Assembly (NCBI GenBank): GCA_049597955.1
Contig: JBMYND010000008.1
Coordinates: 39,626 to 103,625, forward strand
Direction of reading: 5' to 3'
Origin: JAYPAN01 sp049597955
Lineage (GTDB): Bacteria > Pseudomonadota > Alphaproteobacteria > RS24
Length of the DNA stretch: 64,000 nucleotides
The notes beneath the pieces were generated by a model. The model was given only the letters and a program-made list of their open reading frames with translations, was not told the DNA's origin and did no database searches. Of the stretch, positions 9,501-17,151 are shown one piece after another (the stretch's first letter is position 1; every line of letters starts with the position of its first letter). Both the position numbers and the translations under genes were made by a program.

Positions 9501-9661
9501 TTGTTTTGGCCCTGATGATTTTGACCCCGATGATTTTGCACCTGATGATTTTGACTTATTGGGGGCGGGGCGGCAGCCATTTGGCCCTGCTGCTCGTTTT
9601 GCCAATCGTCATCGGTCTTCTTTTTTTTGTGGCTATACCAGCCTGTATAAGTGTTGGACAT
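3518..9661 (-). CDS. Giant RTX-type calcium-binding protein (cadherin-like and Ig-like domains)
   Basis: 2047 residues, acidic and glycine/aspartate rich. After a hydrophilic head with KKKK and a QNHxG repeat (37-57), there is a cadherin-like domain (about 60-190), an Ig-like domain (about 190-290, WQWQVSENG), a Cadherin_3/CSPG-like domain (about 300-430) and then blocks of RTX nonapeptides of the GGxGxDxUx type, for example near residues 1063-1120, 1264-1350, 1577-1624, 1787-1827 and 1890-1937. Between them lie repeated NLIGTxxxDxLTGD-type modules. There is no signal peptide. RTX proteins usually leave by a type I secretion system recognising the C-terminus, but no such transporter is in the window. 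Probable role: cell-surface or released adhesin; a hydrolase domain was not recognised. AGGAG precedes the ATG at 9661. Confidence 0.9.
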   Translation of the reverse strand: MSNTYTGWYSHKKKKTDDDWQNEQQGQMAAAPPPISQNHQVQNHRGQNHQGQNNQQQTNSAPTISALAGSATAQDENSTYAAATDIGLTFTASDTGSTLTGASFLVLVSDSATGVFSADSRFQVVAGDDPNATNDWKIQIVAGSIFNHEIAASLHLKVKVTDDATPALSATSTNSKTLTINNIQETGTAPVIANVAEVGQTLTASRVSDPDDFTRANPQAWVDATWQWQVSENGASGSDGSWQDIAGATASDFVVQAAQHGKFLRVKTVYEDAFDNDGTQELVSAATDKVFTNTSFTPLTRQIMTYNLNGGDAPALLLDQRHLLTKDATPDTGSGVVYTLKVLADPADGVLQKKTSGNLWEDLAVDDSFSQNDVNGGKIRFKLAATADGEAFVGLAVSVDDVALGNGATTFMRFFERVESRIVAPRDDNSDDRTDIDDRTNRRGHERLRPGDGSDDVKDGTGNDSINSGRGFDRIGLNKNAGGADEVVYDILLQAQSLFTAQQNGTAQIAITTAGAVSLTGASFTTIGAQVGDFIKIGNTRYELATLDPSGSTATLVSGNAPATAISGQTAFALERDYLYGEGGRDIVTNFQRGTDRLVLRSDDARTDSLSKLMALTNGGTADSDADDLMKIALLLDKNTAQTIEGVMLQFIGGGSLRVYFSEALTLDDLGRALVKADFSWQNASDKAALQGKIFLSTLTLKDHSVDVATGRSALADLLGGVQSLGFKAIDDTTPPTPSNPALVTYSAEGGNINVGDIVEIDFAGVFADADNENLHFTAQWTSDGSLYQNGDFLMLDQENYKLYVLATGNNPASAAILGGAQTHILKLRLSAHDDDGAAYRDYTLHYNPGATQGDDTVTATTLSALIGDMHYAYFNGLGGADSITGTTGNDILAGGLGRPTKGVTLTNNNEYSGDRIDGGTGSDTVSYYFQANSSGLLYRTDASNAEYKEASGGNIGVFVDLTETVQAYEYASSDIFTDIGSDFTIAANATRHISLGQSGSGYTIAAYLVGYTPSPSSGFSAFTNDTGNAVSYKNLNLLNGEAAGDALSNIENIIGTRFDDSLTGDANNNRLSGMEGADLLCGEDGHDALYGGDGDDYLEGGAGRDILDGGAGHDIADYHMATRGLHIDLGARREQGIGASALNNALTLALSAADAGKYVQLVQHSATRIWALQTATYASAAEAEAGDSNLRVTLARLDSSGLGLDTSYTNGVGAPSISNNLLTLAAGAVLRDHDGDILSGIEQIYATNHNDVIIGNKADNIIYALNGDNIVSGGDGNDRLVGGSGKDVLEGGNGNDVLGGLSGDDILRGGAGDDTLLGGAGDDVLEGGTGDDVLVGGGGNDRLTGGAGADKFAHRSVLATGNGGHDVITDFAAGDTISFDYINISKLNHSFTGLQAGRLDVTFWAGADSVRVSDAATKSGGNWTHNLTVYGLGARYNFTLPNIEDGTDDADSVTDSKNNVREAHFGFAGDDVFSFGTSGSILQTAVMGNNVFDGGPGTDTIDWSASDYTKISVNLADSARYHFDGTAAVNGNGDYVQVDFTIEWPYPKQIIPAPARLASYIKTGTIENLTGGTKNDTLTGDARANILHGGAGDDVLSGGGGDDILRGGDGNDVLDGGTGSDWVDYSDYTGWQTNLTLDLADTSKYKFSGGSWSADNANGTHIRATLGGSAQDYLANFENIKGTGGVNVLTGDDNDNFFITFSSADVLDGGGGNDRFQAGGVSVDKIDGGSGVDTADYSYSARRVIIDLSGTKDDDGYITGDTDFNTNGDKLKNIENLIGSTGGDTMTGDSGANRLEGIAGNDTLNGGGGNDVLIGGAGIDRLNGGDGSDTADYSYSSTGITIDLVTGARDGAYIIANTDGNAQGDRLRAIENFIGSSANDSITTGETNNRLEGGAGNDVLSSGRGLDVLLGGTGDDVLSSGRGADVMTGGAGNDIFVLELAGGGATDAITDFTKGDRIRVDTANGDETSLSAIKTALNIDWLLTNNQATGDSNDATLKDVVFYELGDDGALGGTGSNEDTVILVLEDYGDSTIQATPLSFADFEVV
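9494..9553 (-). repeat. 15-bp coding repeat at the RTX N-terminus
   Basis: Four tandem 15-base units encode QNHQV, QNHRG, QNHQG and QNNQQ at residues 37-56 of the RTX protein. The units differ by a few bases. They lie in the disordered head ahead of the first folded domain, so copy number could change without disturbing folding. Confidence 0.75.
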
Positions 9662-9857
9662 TTTCCGTGTTCTCCTGATGGGCTACCGCGATTTACCAAC
9701 GCAAACAGGGTTAACAACGCAAACGCGAGACACATGCAAACAAACTCGAAAAACAAAACCGGCAGCAAATTGTTATAATATTTTGGGTAGCCGCTGCTAA
9801 TTCATAGAAGCAAATATTTTTTTCCGTGGCAAGACTTTATCCAACACCGGAGAAAAT

Positions 9858-10766
9858 TTACCGCTCGGCAGATTTGGCTTCAATCAAGCGACAAATATCG
9901 TCGCGCACCAATTCGGGAAACTCCATCGGCAGAAAATGTGTGCTGCCCGGCACAATGGCAATTTTCTTGCGCTGTTTTGGTATGTGAAAGGCTTGCGGCG
10001 CGCGGGTGGTTGAGCCGGTTTCGGCCATCAGCAAAGTGAATGGCACTTGCAATTTTTTAATTGGCGGCACAGACGGGTCTTGCGGGCCTTTGAAATTGGC
10101 CGCTTCCCATGCCGGGGCGCAAGCCAGTTTCAGCCTGTTGCCCGCATCATCCGCATGCGGCAATAACCCGCCGCGCAAATAAGCGTCAAGAAAGCCATCC
10201 TGCCAAGTGGCGAACGCGCCGCGCCCGGTATAGGCGGCGGTAATGGTTTCAATATCGGGCCAGACGGCGCGCCTCTTGCCCGCCATTTGCATGAGCATCG
10301 TGCCGCTATGCGGGCGCAGCCGATACCATAAGCGCATGAGACCGAGCCCCGGCGAGGGCACAATCACCGGATCGGTCAGCACCAGACCGGCCACCAAATC
10401 AGGCCGTTGCGCCGCCGCCATAATGCTGGCACACCCGCCCATAGAGTGACCGCCAAGCCATATTTTCTGGCCAGAAGCTTGCGCCAAATGCTCTATCACG
10501 CCAATCAAATCATCGCGGTAAATATGCCAGCCGGTCATTTCCTCAGGATTGGCCGGCAGCGTGGTTAGCCCGTGGCCGCGCGCATCCCAAGCACAAATAT
10601 CAAAACGCGCCTGCAAGGGTTCCAGCAAAGGCGTGTAGGTTTCGCCGTTAAAGCCATTGGCATGCGCCCAATGCAGCACCGGCTTGTCGCCGGACGGGGC
10701 CGCACCGGCCATCCAACTGCACAAGGAAATTTCGCCATCCACTGCCGGAATTGAAAGCCGTTGCAT
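9858..10766 (-). CDS. Alpha/beta hydrolase
   Basis: 302 residues. It has the alpha/beta hydrolase fold with HANGFNG near 35-41 (oxyanion region), nucleophile Ser108 in GGHSMGG, and a C-terminal histidine in GSTHFLP. The family includes esterases, lactonases and haloperoxidase-like enzymes; nothing here fixes the substrate. No signal peptide, so probably cytoplasmic. It is divergent from the TauE gene and downstream of nothing obviously related; its neighbour on the same strand is the RTX gene, 196 bases away. Confidence 0.85.
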   Translation of the reverse strand: MQRLSIPAVDGEISLCSWMAGAAPSGDKPVLHWAHANGFNGETYTPLLEPLQARFDICAWDARGHGLTTLPANPEEMTGWHIYRDDLIGVIEHLAQASGQKIWLGGHSMGGCASIMAAAQRPDLVAGLVLTDPVIVPSPGLGLMRLWYRLRPHSGTMLMQMAGKRRAVWPDIETITAAYTGRGAFATWQDGFLDAYLRGGLLPHADDAGNRLKLACAPAWEAANFKGPQDPSVPPIKKLQVPFTLLMAETGSTTRAPQAFHIPKQRKKIAIVPGSTHFLPMEFPELVRDDICRLIEAKSAER

Positions 10767-10907
10767 ATCTCACCTGTTTATTCGCCTGACAGGAATATGC
10801 ATCTCGACAGGTGAAAGGCAAGGCGCGGGGGGCGGGTTGCGCGTCATCTAGGCAAATCGGGCGGAATATGCTACTCAGCGGCAGGTTAGAGAGGCTGCCT
10901 CCGTCAC

Positions 10908-11834
10908 ATGCAAATATATCTGCCGATAGCCGAAATCAGCGCCAATATATTCATGCTTATTGGCATGGGCGGGCTTGTCGGTTTTTTATCCGGCCTGTTC
11001 GGCGTCGGTGGCGGCTTTTTGATGACGCCTTTATTGATTTTCAACGGTATTCCCCCGGCCGTCGCTGTAGCCACAGAAGCCAATCAAATTGTTGCCTCAT
11101 CTGTTTCCGGCGGTTTGGCCTATTGGCGACGCCGCGCCGTGGATGTGCCAATGGGGCTGATATTGATGGCGGGCGGTGTGTGCGGCTCTTATGCCGGTGT
11201 TCAATTATTCAAGCTTTTGCGCGCCATGGGGCAGGTTGATTTGCTGATTTCCCTGTCCTATGTGCTGATGCTTGGCGTTATTGGCTCTCTGATGCTGCGC
11301 GAAAGCGTGGTTGCCATACGCGCCAACCGCGCCGGCACACCTTTGCGCGCGCGCCGACCGGGCCAGCATAGCTGGATTCATGGCCTGCCCCTGCGCATGC
11401 GCTTCCGCCAGTCCAAACTTTATATCAGCATCATCCCGCCTTTGCTTATCGGCTTTTTTGTTGGCACAATGTCAGCGATAATGGGCGTTGGCGGCGGCTT
11501 CATCATGGTGCCGGCGATGATTTATATTTTGCGCATGCCGACCAATGTGGTGATTGGCACATCGCTGTTTCAGATTATTTTTGTCACCGCTTCCGTCACA
11601 ATTCTGCATGCGGTGGAAAACCAGACAGTTGATATTGTCCTTGCGATTTTGCTGATGATAGGCGGTGTGCTGGGCGCGCAAATGGGGGCCTGGTTCGGCC
11701 AACGCCTGCGCGGCGAGGAATTGCGCGCATTGCTGGCGCTTATCGTGCTTGGTGTCGGGATTAAATTGCTGGCCGATTTGGTGATGCAGCCGGATGAATT
11801 ATACTCGCTGGTGCGCTTGGGACTGACGCAATGA
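10908..11834 (+). CDS. Sulfite exporter TauE/SafE family membrane protein
   Basis: 308 residues with about eight membrane helices. Two half-repeats carry the family signature: GLFGVGGGFLMTPLLI near residue 30 and IMGVGGGFIMVPAMI near 190. Members are inner-membrane permeases for sulfite, sulfoacetate or related anions. It begins an operon: its stop overlaps the next start by four bases (ATGA). A GAGAGG site lies about ten bases before the ATG. Co-occurrence with a TIGR02186 protein is a known alphaproteobacterial pairing; the substrate is not known from sequence. Confidence 0.9.
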   Translation: MQIYLPIAEISANIFMLIGMGGLVGFLSGLFGVGGGFLMTPLLIFNGIPPAVAVATEANQIVASSVSGGLAYWRRRAVDVPMGLILMAGGVCGSYAGVQLFKLLRAMGQVDLLISLSYVLMLGVIGSLMLRESVVAIRANRAGTPLRARRPGQHSWIHGLPLRMRFRQSKLYISIIPPLLIGFFVGTMSAIMGVGGGFIMVPAMIYILRMPTNVVIGTSLFQIIFVTASVTILHAVENQTVDIVLAILLMIGGVLGAQMGAWFGQRLRGEELRALLALIVLGVGIKLLADLVMQPDELYSLVRLGLTQ

Positions 11835-12616
11835 CCACACGGCTTGGACATATTATCGCCTTTGCCATGCTGGTTTGGTTTGGCGCCGTGCCAAGCATGG
11901 CCAATGAACGGGTGAGCAATGGCCTGGTCGCCGATGTGTCGAAAGACAGTATTGCCATACAATTTGACTTCAAAGGCGACAGCCTGCTGCTGTTCGGTGC
12001 GGTTGAGCCAATAGATGACGGGCTGCCAACCGATGTGGCGATTGTGCTGCGCGGGCCGGGCGAGAATTTCCTGCTGCGCAAAAAACAGCGCGTTTTCGGC
12101 ATTTGGGTCAATGCGCTCAATTATGCGATTGGGCCATTGCCGGGATTTTATGCGCTGGTCAGCAGCCGCCCGATTGGCGAGATTGCAGCAGAAGAAGAAC
12201 GCCGCTTGCACGAATTGGGCAGCGATTATTTGCGCGTCAATGCCTTGCAGGACGAGGCCCAATCCGGCCCGCAAAGTTTTGAGCAAGCCATCGCCGCCTT
12301 TATCCGCATCAAGCAATCGCGCGGGCTGTTTATCCAGTCAGATAATGGTGTTGAAATTATGGATGGGCGGTTGTTTCGGGCCGAAATCAAACTACCTTCC
12401 GGCATGCCGGTCGGCACTTATGTCACCGAGTTTTTCGCCTTTCACAATGGCCGCCTTGTCGGCTATCAGACCGGTGAAATACCGGTTGATATTGTCGGTG
12501 CCGGACAGGTTTTGCACAGCGCGGCTTTTGAGCAGCCCTTTTTTTACGGGCTGGGCGGGGTGATTATCGCCTTGCTCATGGGCTGGCTGGTCGCCACCAT
12601 GTTCCGGCGCGTTTAA
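11831..12616 (+). CDS. TIGR02186 family membrane-anchored protein
   Basis: 261 residues: an N-terminal signal sequence (about 5-24), a long periplasmic beta-rich portion, and one C-terminal helix (about 237-256, GLGGVIIALLMGWLVATMF). The overall design and position immediately after a TauE/SafE permease match TIGR02186, a family of unknown function found beside such permeases. It likely sits in the inner membrane facing the periplasm and partners the permease; that role is inference from context. Confidence 0.82.
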   Translation: MTTRLGHIIAFAMLVWFGAVPSMANERVSNGLVADVSKDSIAIQFDFKGDSLLLFGAVEPIDDGLPTDVAIVLRGPGENFLLRKKQRVFGIWVNALNYAIGPLPGFYALVSSRPIGEIAAEEERRLHELGSDYLRVNALQDEAQSGPQSFEQAIAAFIRIKQSRGLFIQSDNGVEIMDGRLFRAEIKLPSGMPVGTYVTEFFAFHNGRLVGYQTGEIPVDIVGAGQVLHSAAFEQPFFYGLGGVIIALLMGWLVATMFRRV

Positions 12617-12632
12617 CAGAAGGGCAGCTTTG

Positions 12633-13376
12633 ATGGACGGATTTGCGGCATCCGCATTGGCGGCTTTTTTCGGCGGCGCTTTGAGTTTTCTCTCACCCTG
12701 CGTTTTGCCGCTTGTGCCGGGCTATTTATGCTTTGCCGCCGGTTTGCAATTCAGTGAATTGAAAGCGCTTGACCAAAGCGGCGGCGCGGCGCGCGCCGTG
12801 TTGCCGGGTGCGACTGCCTTTGTCGGCGGCTTTTCAGTGGTGTTTATGAGCCTTGGCGCGGGTGCTTCGGCCATAAACCCGCTCTTGGTCGCCTATCAAC
12901 AAGAGCTTGGTTATATTGCCGGGGCGACGATTATTCTGCTCGGCTTGCATATTGGCGGCGTGTTGCGGCTGCCCTTTTTGCAGCGCGAAGCGCGTTTTAC
13001 CTCCGGCCCGGCGGGCGGGTCGGGCTTGCTGACCGCCTTTATTATGGGACTGGCTTTTGCCTTTGGCTGGACGCCCTGTATCGGCCCGATATTGGCGACC
13101 ATTTTGGCGCTGGCCGCCACCCGCGACAGTCTCGGTGACGGCGTGCTGCTGCTTGGCATTTACGCGGCCGGTCTTGGCCTGCCGTTTATTTTGGCTGCTT
13201 TCGGCATTGGCCGGTTTTTGCAAGCCAGCAAATCGGTCAAACAGCACATGTTGTGGGTTGAGCGCGGCGCCGGTGGCTTGCTGGTCGCCACCGGTGTTTT
13301 AATGATGCTGGGCAGTCTGCAATTAATGGCCGGCTATTTGCTGGACTGGTTTCCCTTCATGTCGCGGCTGGGTTAG
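12633..13376 (+). CDS. ccdA: CcdA/DsbD-type thiol-disulfide transporter
   Basis: 247 residues, six probable helices. It carries electrons across the inner membrane to periplasmic thiol enzymes, classically for cytochrome c maturation. The two conserved cysteines are present: SPCVLPLVPGY near residue 23 and GWTPCIGP near 149. A TTG codon precedes the ATG at 12633 in frame; I chose the ATG. It follows the TIGR02186 gene by 16 bases. No cytochrome c biogenesis gene is nearby, so it may serve another thiol pathway, possibly that of its TauE/TIGR02186 neighbours. Confidence 0.92.
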   Translation: MDGFAASALAAFFGGALSFLSPCVLPLVPGYLCFAAGLQFSELKALDQSGGAARAVLPGATAFVGGFSVVFMSLGAGASAINPLLVAYQQELGYIAGATIILLGLHIGGVLRLPFLQREARFTSGPAGGSGLLTAFIMGLAFAFGWTPCIGPILATILALAATRDSLGDGVLLLGIYAAGLGLPFILAAFGIGRFLQASKSVKQHMLWVERGAGGLLVATGVLMMLGSLQLMAGYLLDWFPFMSRLG

Positions 13377-13391
13377 GACGGGCTGACGGCA

Positions 13392-13859
13392 GTGAAGCAT
13401 TTCTTTTCATCCCTCGTCACCATACCGCCAATGGCGCTGACACTTGGGCTGGCCGGGCTGCTGCCATTTATGGCCGGCGGCTTGGGTGTCTGGCTGCCGG
13501 TTTTGGGCGATTGGCGCTTCGGCCTGCCCGTGCTGGTCTCCGGCTATGCCGCTTTAATCGCGGCCTTTCTCGGCGGTGTGCGCTGGGGCGCGGCCATGCA
13601 AGCGCCGGATGCCGGTTATTTATCGCGCTATTTATTGCTGGCCATTATGCCAAGCCTGCTGGCGCTGGTGACGCTGGTTTTGCCGCAACGCCATGCGCTG
13701 TTTTTATTGCTGTCCATGTTTATCGCCCAAGGCGCGGTCGATATGCTGGCGGTGCGGCGCGGTCATTTGGTTGGCTGGTATGCGCCCTTGCGGGTTTTGT
13801 TGACAAGCATTGTGTCGCTGTGCCTGTTATCCATGCTGCTGCATAATTTTTTGCGCTGA
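13392..13859 (+). CDS. DUF3429 family membrane protein
   Basis: 155 residues, about five membrane helices, with the DUF3429 core FLGGVRWGAAM near residue 60. Function unknown. It starts with GTG at 13392, 15 bases after ccdA, so it is probably the last gene of the TauE operon. Its last 33 bases overlap the end of the converging pdeM gene, so the two transcripts are complementary at their 3' ends. Confidence 0.83.
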   Translation: MKHFFSSLVTIPPMALTLGLAGLLPFMAGGLGVWLPVLGDWRFGLPVLVSGYAALIAAFLGGVRWGAAMQAPDAGYLSRYLLLAIMPSLLALVTLVLPQRHALFLLLSMFIAQGAVDMLAVRRGHLVGWYAPLRVLLTSIVSLCLLSMLLHNFLR

Positions 13860-14573
13860 GGCGGCATCCGGCAATAATTTATCGGACGGAAAAGCGGCCA
13901 GCCGATTCTCGCCCATCATCCAGACCATGAACGGGCGGTCATCAAAAAGCGGCCCAAAAGCGGCATCGCACACATTAAGGCTGCCGGTCAGCGCCCCAAA
14001 AGCAGGCAAGACAAGCCGTGTGCCATCGCCGACAAAACAGCGCCGCCGCAAATTGCGCCCGCGCCAGCGTATCCGTGCGCAAGGGTGCAAATGCCCGGCC
14101 AGTTCACCGGCGCGAAAACCATCCGCCGCCCGCGCCAATGGCTCATGGCGAAAAGTCAATTCCCCATCAGCCGAAAGCGTCATTTCCGCCAAGGCTTGAC
14201 CGGCCAAACCGGCTGGCGGCGTCGGGTCATGATTGCCGCCAATCCAAACAAAATCAGCACTGGCAGCAAGCGCGGCAAGGCGATCAGCGTCACGCTGCGC
14301 CATACGCGCCGCCCAATTGTCATCGTGAAACGCATCGCCCAGCGACACGACGCGCTTGGGGCGATATTTTGCCATACAGGCTTCCAGCCGCGCCAAAGTC
14401 GCCGCCGTGTCATAGGGCGGCAGGGCGACGCCGCGCGCGGCATAGGCCGAGCCTTTTTCAAAATGCAAATCGGCGACAATCAGCGTTTGTGCAGCAGGCC
14501 AAAACAGCGCGCCGGAAATATCGGCCAGCACATGCGCGCCATTGACGACCAGCGCCATTTGCGTCTCACTCAT
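13827..14573 (-). CDS. pdeM: Ligase-associated DNA damage response endonuclease PdeM
   Basis: 248 residues of the metallophosphoesterase fold with all metal motifs: DLHFEK, GDAFHD, GNHD and GHLHP. PdeM proteins are bacterial nucleases encoded with an Lhr-type helicase, an ATP-dependent ligase and an Lcs/exonuclease partner in a DNA-repair island. Here the helicase is immediately upstream with an eight-base overlap, but ligase and exonuclease are absent from the window. The ATG at 14573 was preferred over 14609 because it fits the family N-terminus and tight coupling. Confidence 0.88.
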   Translation of the reverse strand: MSETQMALVVNGAHVLADISGALFWPAAQTLIVADLHFEKGSAYAARGVALPPYDTAATLARLEACMAKYRPKRVVSLGDAFHDDNWAARMAQRDADRLAALAASADFVWIGGNHDPTPPAGLAGQALAEMTLSADGELTFRHEPLARAADGFRAGELAGHLHPCARIRWRGRNLRRRCFVGDGTRLVLPAFGALTGSLNVCDAAFGPLFDDRPFMVWMMGENRLAAFPSDKLLPDAASAQKIMQQHG

Positions 14574-17133
14574 CACCTTCTCCTGCGCCGGACGCGCCTG
14601 CATATTCAAGGCCCGATGCTTCGCGTATCAGGGCCATATGGCGCGACGCCGCCTCACCGAGCAATTCATCATCAGCCCCGCCATTAACCGGCTCTTTACC
14701 CATTTCCATCAATAAGGGCACTGCCAATGGCGACACATGCGCCAAGCGTTGCAACGTCATTGCGCCATTTATCCGCTTCAGCATAGCGCCCAGCCGCCCA
14801 ATATCGAGCAGACCGGTTGCCGCATCAGCGCGCGCCGCCTGCAATAAAATATGGTCGGGTTCATGGCTGCGCAGCACGTCATAAATTAAATCGGCAGAAA
14901 TCGTGACTTGCCGTCCGGTTTTTTCGCGGCCTGGAAAGTTTTTTTCAATCAAGCCGCCAATCATCGCGCAATCGCGAAATGTGCGCTTCATCAGGCTCGA
15001 TTCATCGAGCCAGCTTTCCAAATCATCGCCCAGCATATCTTCGGCAAACAGGCTTTCCGGCGTTAATTGCCCGCGCTCAAACATCAGCCCAATATCGCGC
15101 AAGCCCCAAACCGCCAACGCATAATCATTGGCGACAAAGCCCATGGGCCGACCCCCGGCCCGTTCGAGGCGGCGCGTCAGCAACATGCCCAAAGTCTGAT
15201 GCGCCAGTCGCCCTTCAAACGGATAGCAGGTCATATAAAACCGTGCGCCGCGCGCAAAACTCTCTATCAGCAATCCCTTTTCGCCGGGCACTTGCGAGAT
15301 TTGCTGTTGCAAAACCAGCCAGTCGCGCACTTGTTCGGGCAAATGCGCCCAGTCTGCCGGATTGGCCAACATATGGCGCACACGCGCTGCCAAATGGGTG
15401 GAAATCGGAAATTTGCCGCCCTGATAAGTCGGCACTTTGGCGTCGCTATTGGCCGCGCGGCTGACCAAGGCTTCGGTTTCGCGCACCGCTTCCAAGCGCA
15501 ATGTCTCACCGGCAAAGACAAAAGTATCGCCCGGGGCCAGCGTGGTCAGAAAATATTCTTCCATTTCGCCAAGCACACGCCCGCCCATAAGCGGATGGCT
15601 GCGACCGGCGGCAGCTTTGCGGGCGCGCGCCAGCCGCACTTTCAACATTGGCGCTTCGACAATCGTGCCGACATTCATCCGATAGCGCGTCGCCAAGCGC
15701 GGATGCGCCAGCCTGACCAGCCCTTCCGGTGTTTGGCGCAGGCGCGCATAGCGGTCATAGCTTTTCAACGCATAGCCGCCAGTGCTGACAAAATCCAGCA
15801 CCCGGTCAAAATGCGCCCGCGTCAGACCATGATAGGGATAGGCAGTGCGGATTTCAGCATAAAGGGCATTGGCATCAAACGCCGCCGCACAGGCCGTGCC
15901 AAACACATGCTGCGCCAGCACATCCAGCCCGCCTTCGCGCACGCAAGCGCCATCTTGTTCATGCGCGGCAATACTGGCCCGCGCCGCTTCACATTCGAGC
16001 ACTTCAAACCGGTTGGACGGCACAAGCAAAGCGGCGGACGCATCATCATAGCGGTGATTGGCGCGCCCGATACGCTGCGCCAGACGGCTTGCCCCTTTCG
16101 GCGCACCGACATGAATGACCAAATCAACCGCCCCCCAGTCAATGCCCAAATCAAGGGTTGAGGTGCAAATCACGGCGCGCAATTGCCCTGCCGCCATCGC
16201 CGCTTCCACCTTGCGACGACGTTCCGGGGCGAGCGAGCCGTGATGCAGGGCGATTTCCAACCCGTCTTCATTCAATGCCCATAATTCGCGAAACACAGAT
16301 TCAGCCTGCGAGCGCGTATTGACAAAAACCAGCGAGGTTTGCGCCGCGGCAATGGCGGTCAGCACATCGGCCATTGCATGACGCGCTGTGTGACTGCCCC
16401 AAGGCAGCCGCTCCTTTGTGTCGAGAATATCAAGCCGCGCCGCCGCCCCTTGCGCGCCTTCCACCAATACTGCCTGCCGGTCGGGCGTTTCGCCATCTGC
16501 CTGTTGCGGGGACAACCAGCGACACAAGGCCGGTTTATCGGCAATCGTGGCCGACAGACCCAGCCGCGCCATTTGCGGTGCCAGCTTTTGCAGTCGCGCC
16601 AGCCCCAGCGCCAGCAAATCGCCGCGTTTATTGGGTGCCAGCGCATGCAGCTCGTCAATAATCACATAATCCAATGCGGCAAAATAATCCGCCGCTTCCG
16701 GCCAGCTCAGCATCAGCGCCAATTGCTCCGGCGTGGTCAGCAAAATATCGGGCGGATTGCGCTTTTGCCTTTGCTTGCGATTGCTCGGCGTGTCACCGCT
16801 GCGCGTCTCTATATTTATGTCCAATCCGATTTCTTCAACCGGCTGCATAAGATTGCGCTTGACGTCAACCGCCAATGCTTTGAGCGGTGAAATATACAAG
16901 GCCCGCAAACGCCCGCGCGCGGTTTTCGGCATGGCAGACAGGCGCTCCAAAATAGGCACAAAACCGGCCAGCGTTTTGCCGCCGCCGGTCGGGGCAATCA
17001 GCAGCGCATGGCGGCCAGCGCGCGCTTGCGCCCAAAAGGCAAGCTGATGCGCCCGTGGCTGCCAGCCGCGCGCAGTGAACCAGTCCTCAAAGACAGCAGG
17101 CGGATTGGCTTTTTTTGAAGCGGCGCTTTGCAT
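14566..17133 (-). CDS. Ligase-associated DNA damage response DEXH-box helicase (Lhr-type)
   Basis: 855 residues, the usual length for the Lhr-core helicases of the ligase-associated island. It has Walker A APTGGGKT near residue 50, the DELH box (IIDELHAL), motif III GLSATI and motif VI QRIGRANHR, followed by the winged-helix/Lhr C-terminal portion. Such enzymes translocate 3' to 5' on single-stranded DNA and unwind RNA-DNA hybrids. It is followed by pdeM with an eight-base overlap and preceded by an esterase gene 18 bases upstream. Confidence 0.92.
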   Translation of the reverse strand: MQSAASKKANPPAVFEDWFTARGWQPRAHQLAFWAQARAGRHALLIAPTGGGKTLAGFVPILERLSAMPKTARGRLRALYISPLKALAVDVKRNLMQPVEEIGLDINIETRSGDTPSNRKQRQKRNPPDILLTTPEQLALMLSWPEAADYFAALDYVIIDELHALAPNKRGDLLALGLARLQKLAPQMARLGLSATIADKPALCRWLSPQQADGETPDRQAVLVEGAQGAAARLDILDTKERLPWGSHTARHAMADVLTAIAAAQTSLVFVNTRSQAESVFRELWALNEDGLEIALHHGSLAPERRRKVEAAMAAGQLRAVICTSTLDLGIDWGAVDLVIHVGAPKGASRLAQRIGRANHRYDDASAALLVPSNRFEVLECEAARASIAAHEQDGACVREGGLDVLAQHVFGTACAAAFDANALYAEIRTAYPYHGLTRAHFDRVLDFVSTGGYALKSYDRYARLRQTPEGLVRLAHPRLATRYRMNVGTIVEAPMLKVRLARARKAAAGRSHPLMGGRVLGEMEEYFLTTLAPGDTFVFAGETLRLEAVRETEALVSRAANSDAKVPTYQGGKFPISTHLAARVRHMLANPADWAHLPEQVRDWLVLQQQISQVPGEKGLLIESFARGARFYMTCYPFEGRLAHQTLGMLLTRRLERAGGRPMGFVANDYALAVWGLRDIGLMFERGQLTPESLFAEDMLGDDLESWLDESSLMKRTFRDCAMIGGLIEKNFPGREKTGRQVTISADLIYDVLRSHEPDHILLQAARADAATGLLDIGRLGAMLKRINGAMTLQRLAHVSPLAVPLLMEMGKEPVNGGADDELLGEAASRHMALIREASGLEYAGASGAGEGDE

Positions 17134-17151
17134 GGGCGCAGTATAGACGCC

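Noticed and set aside
15067..16161. A 364-residue open frame on the plus strand inside the helicase gene
   Set aside because: It lies fully antisense to the helicase, has a composition of reversed helicase codons and no family motif. The helicase has every motif of its family.
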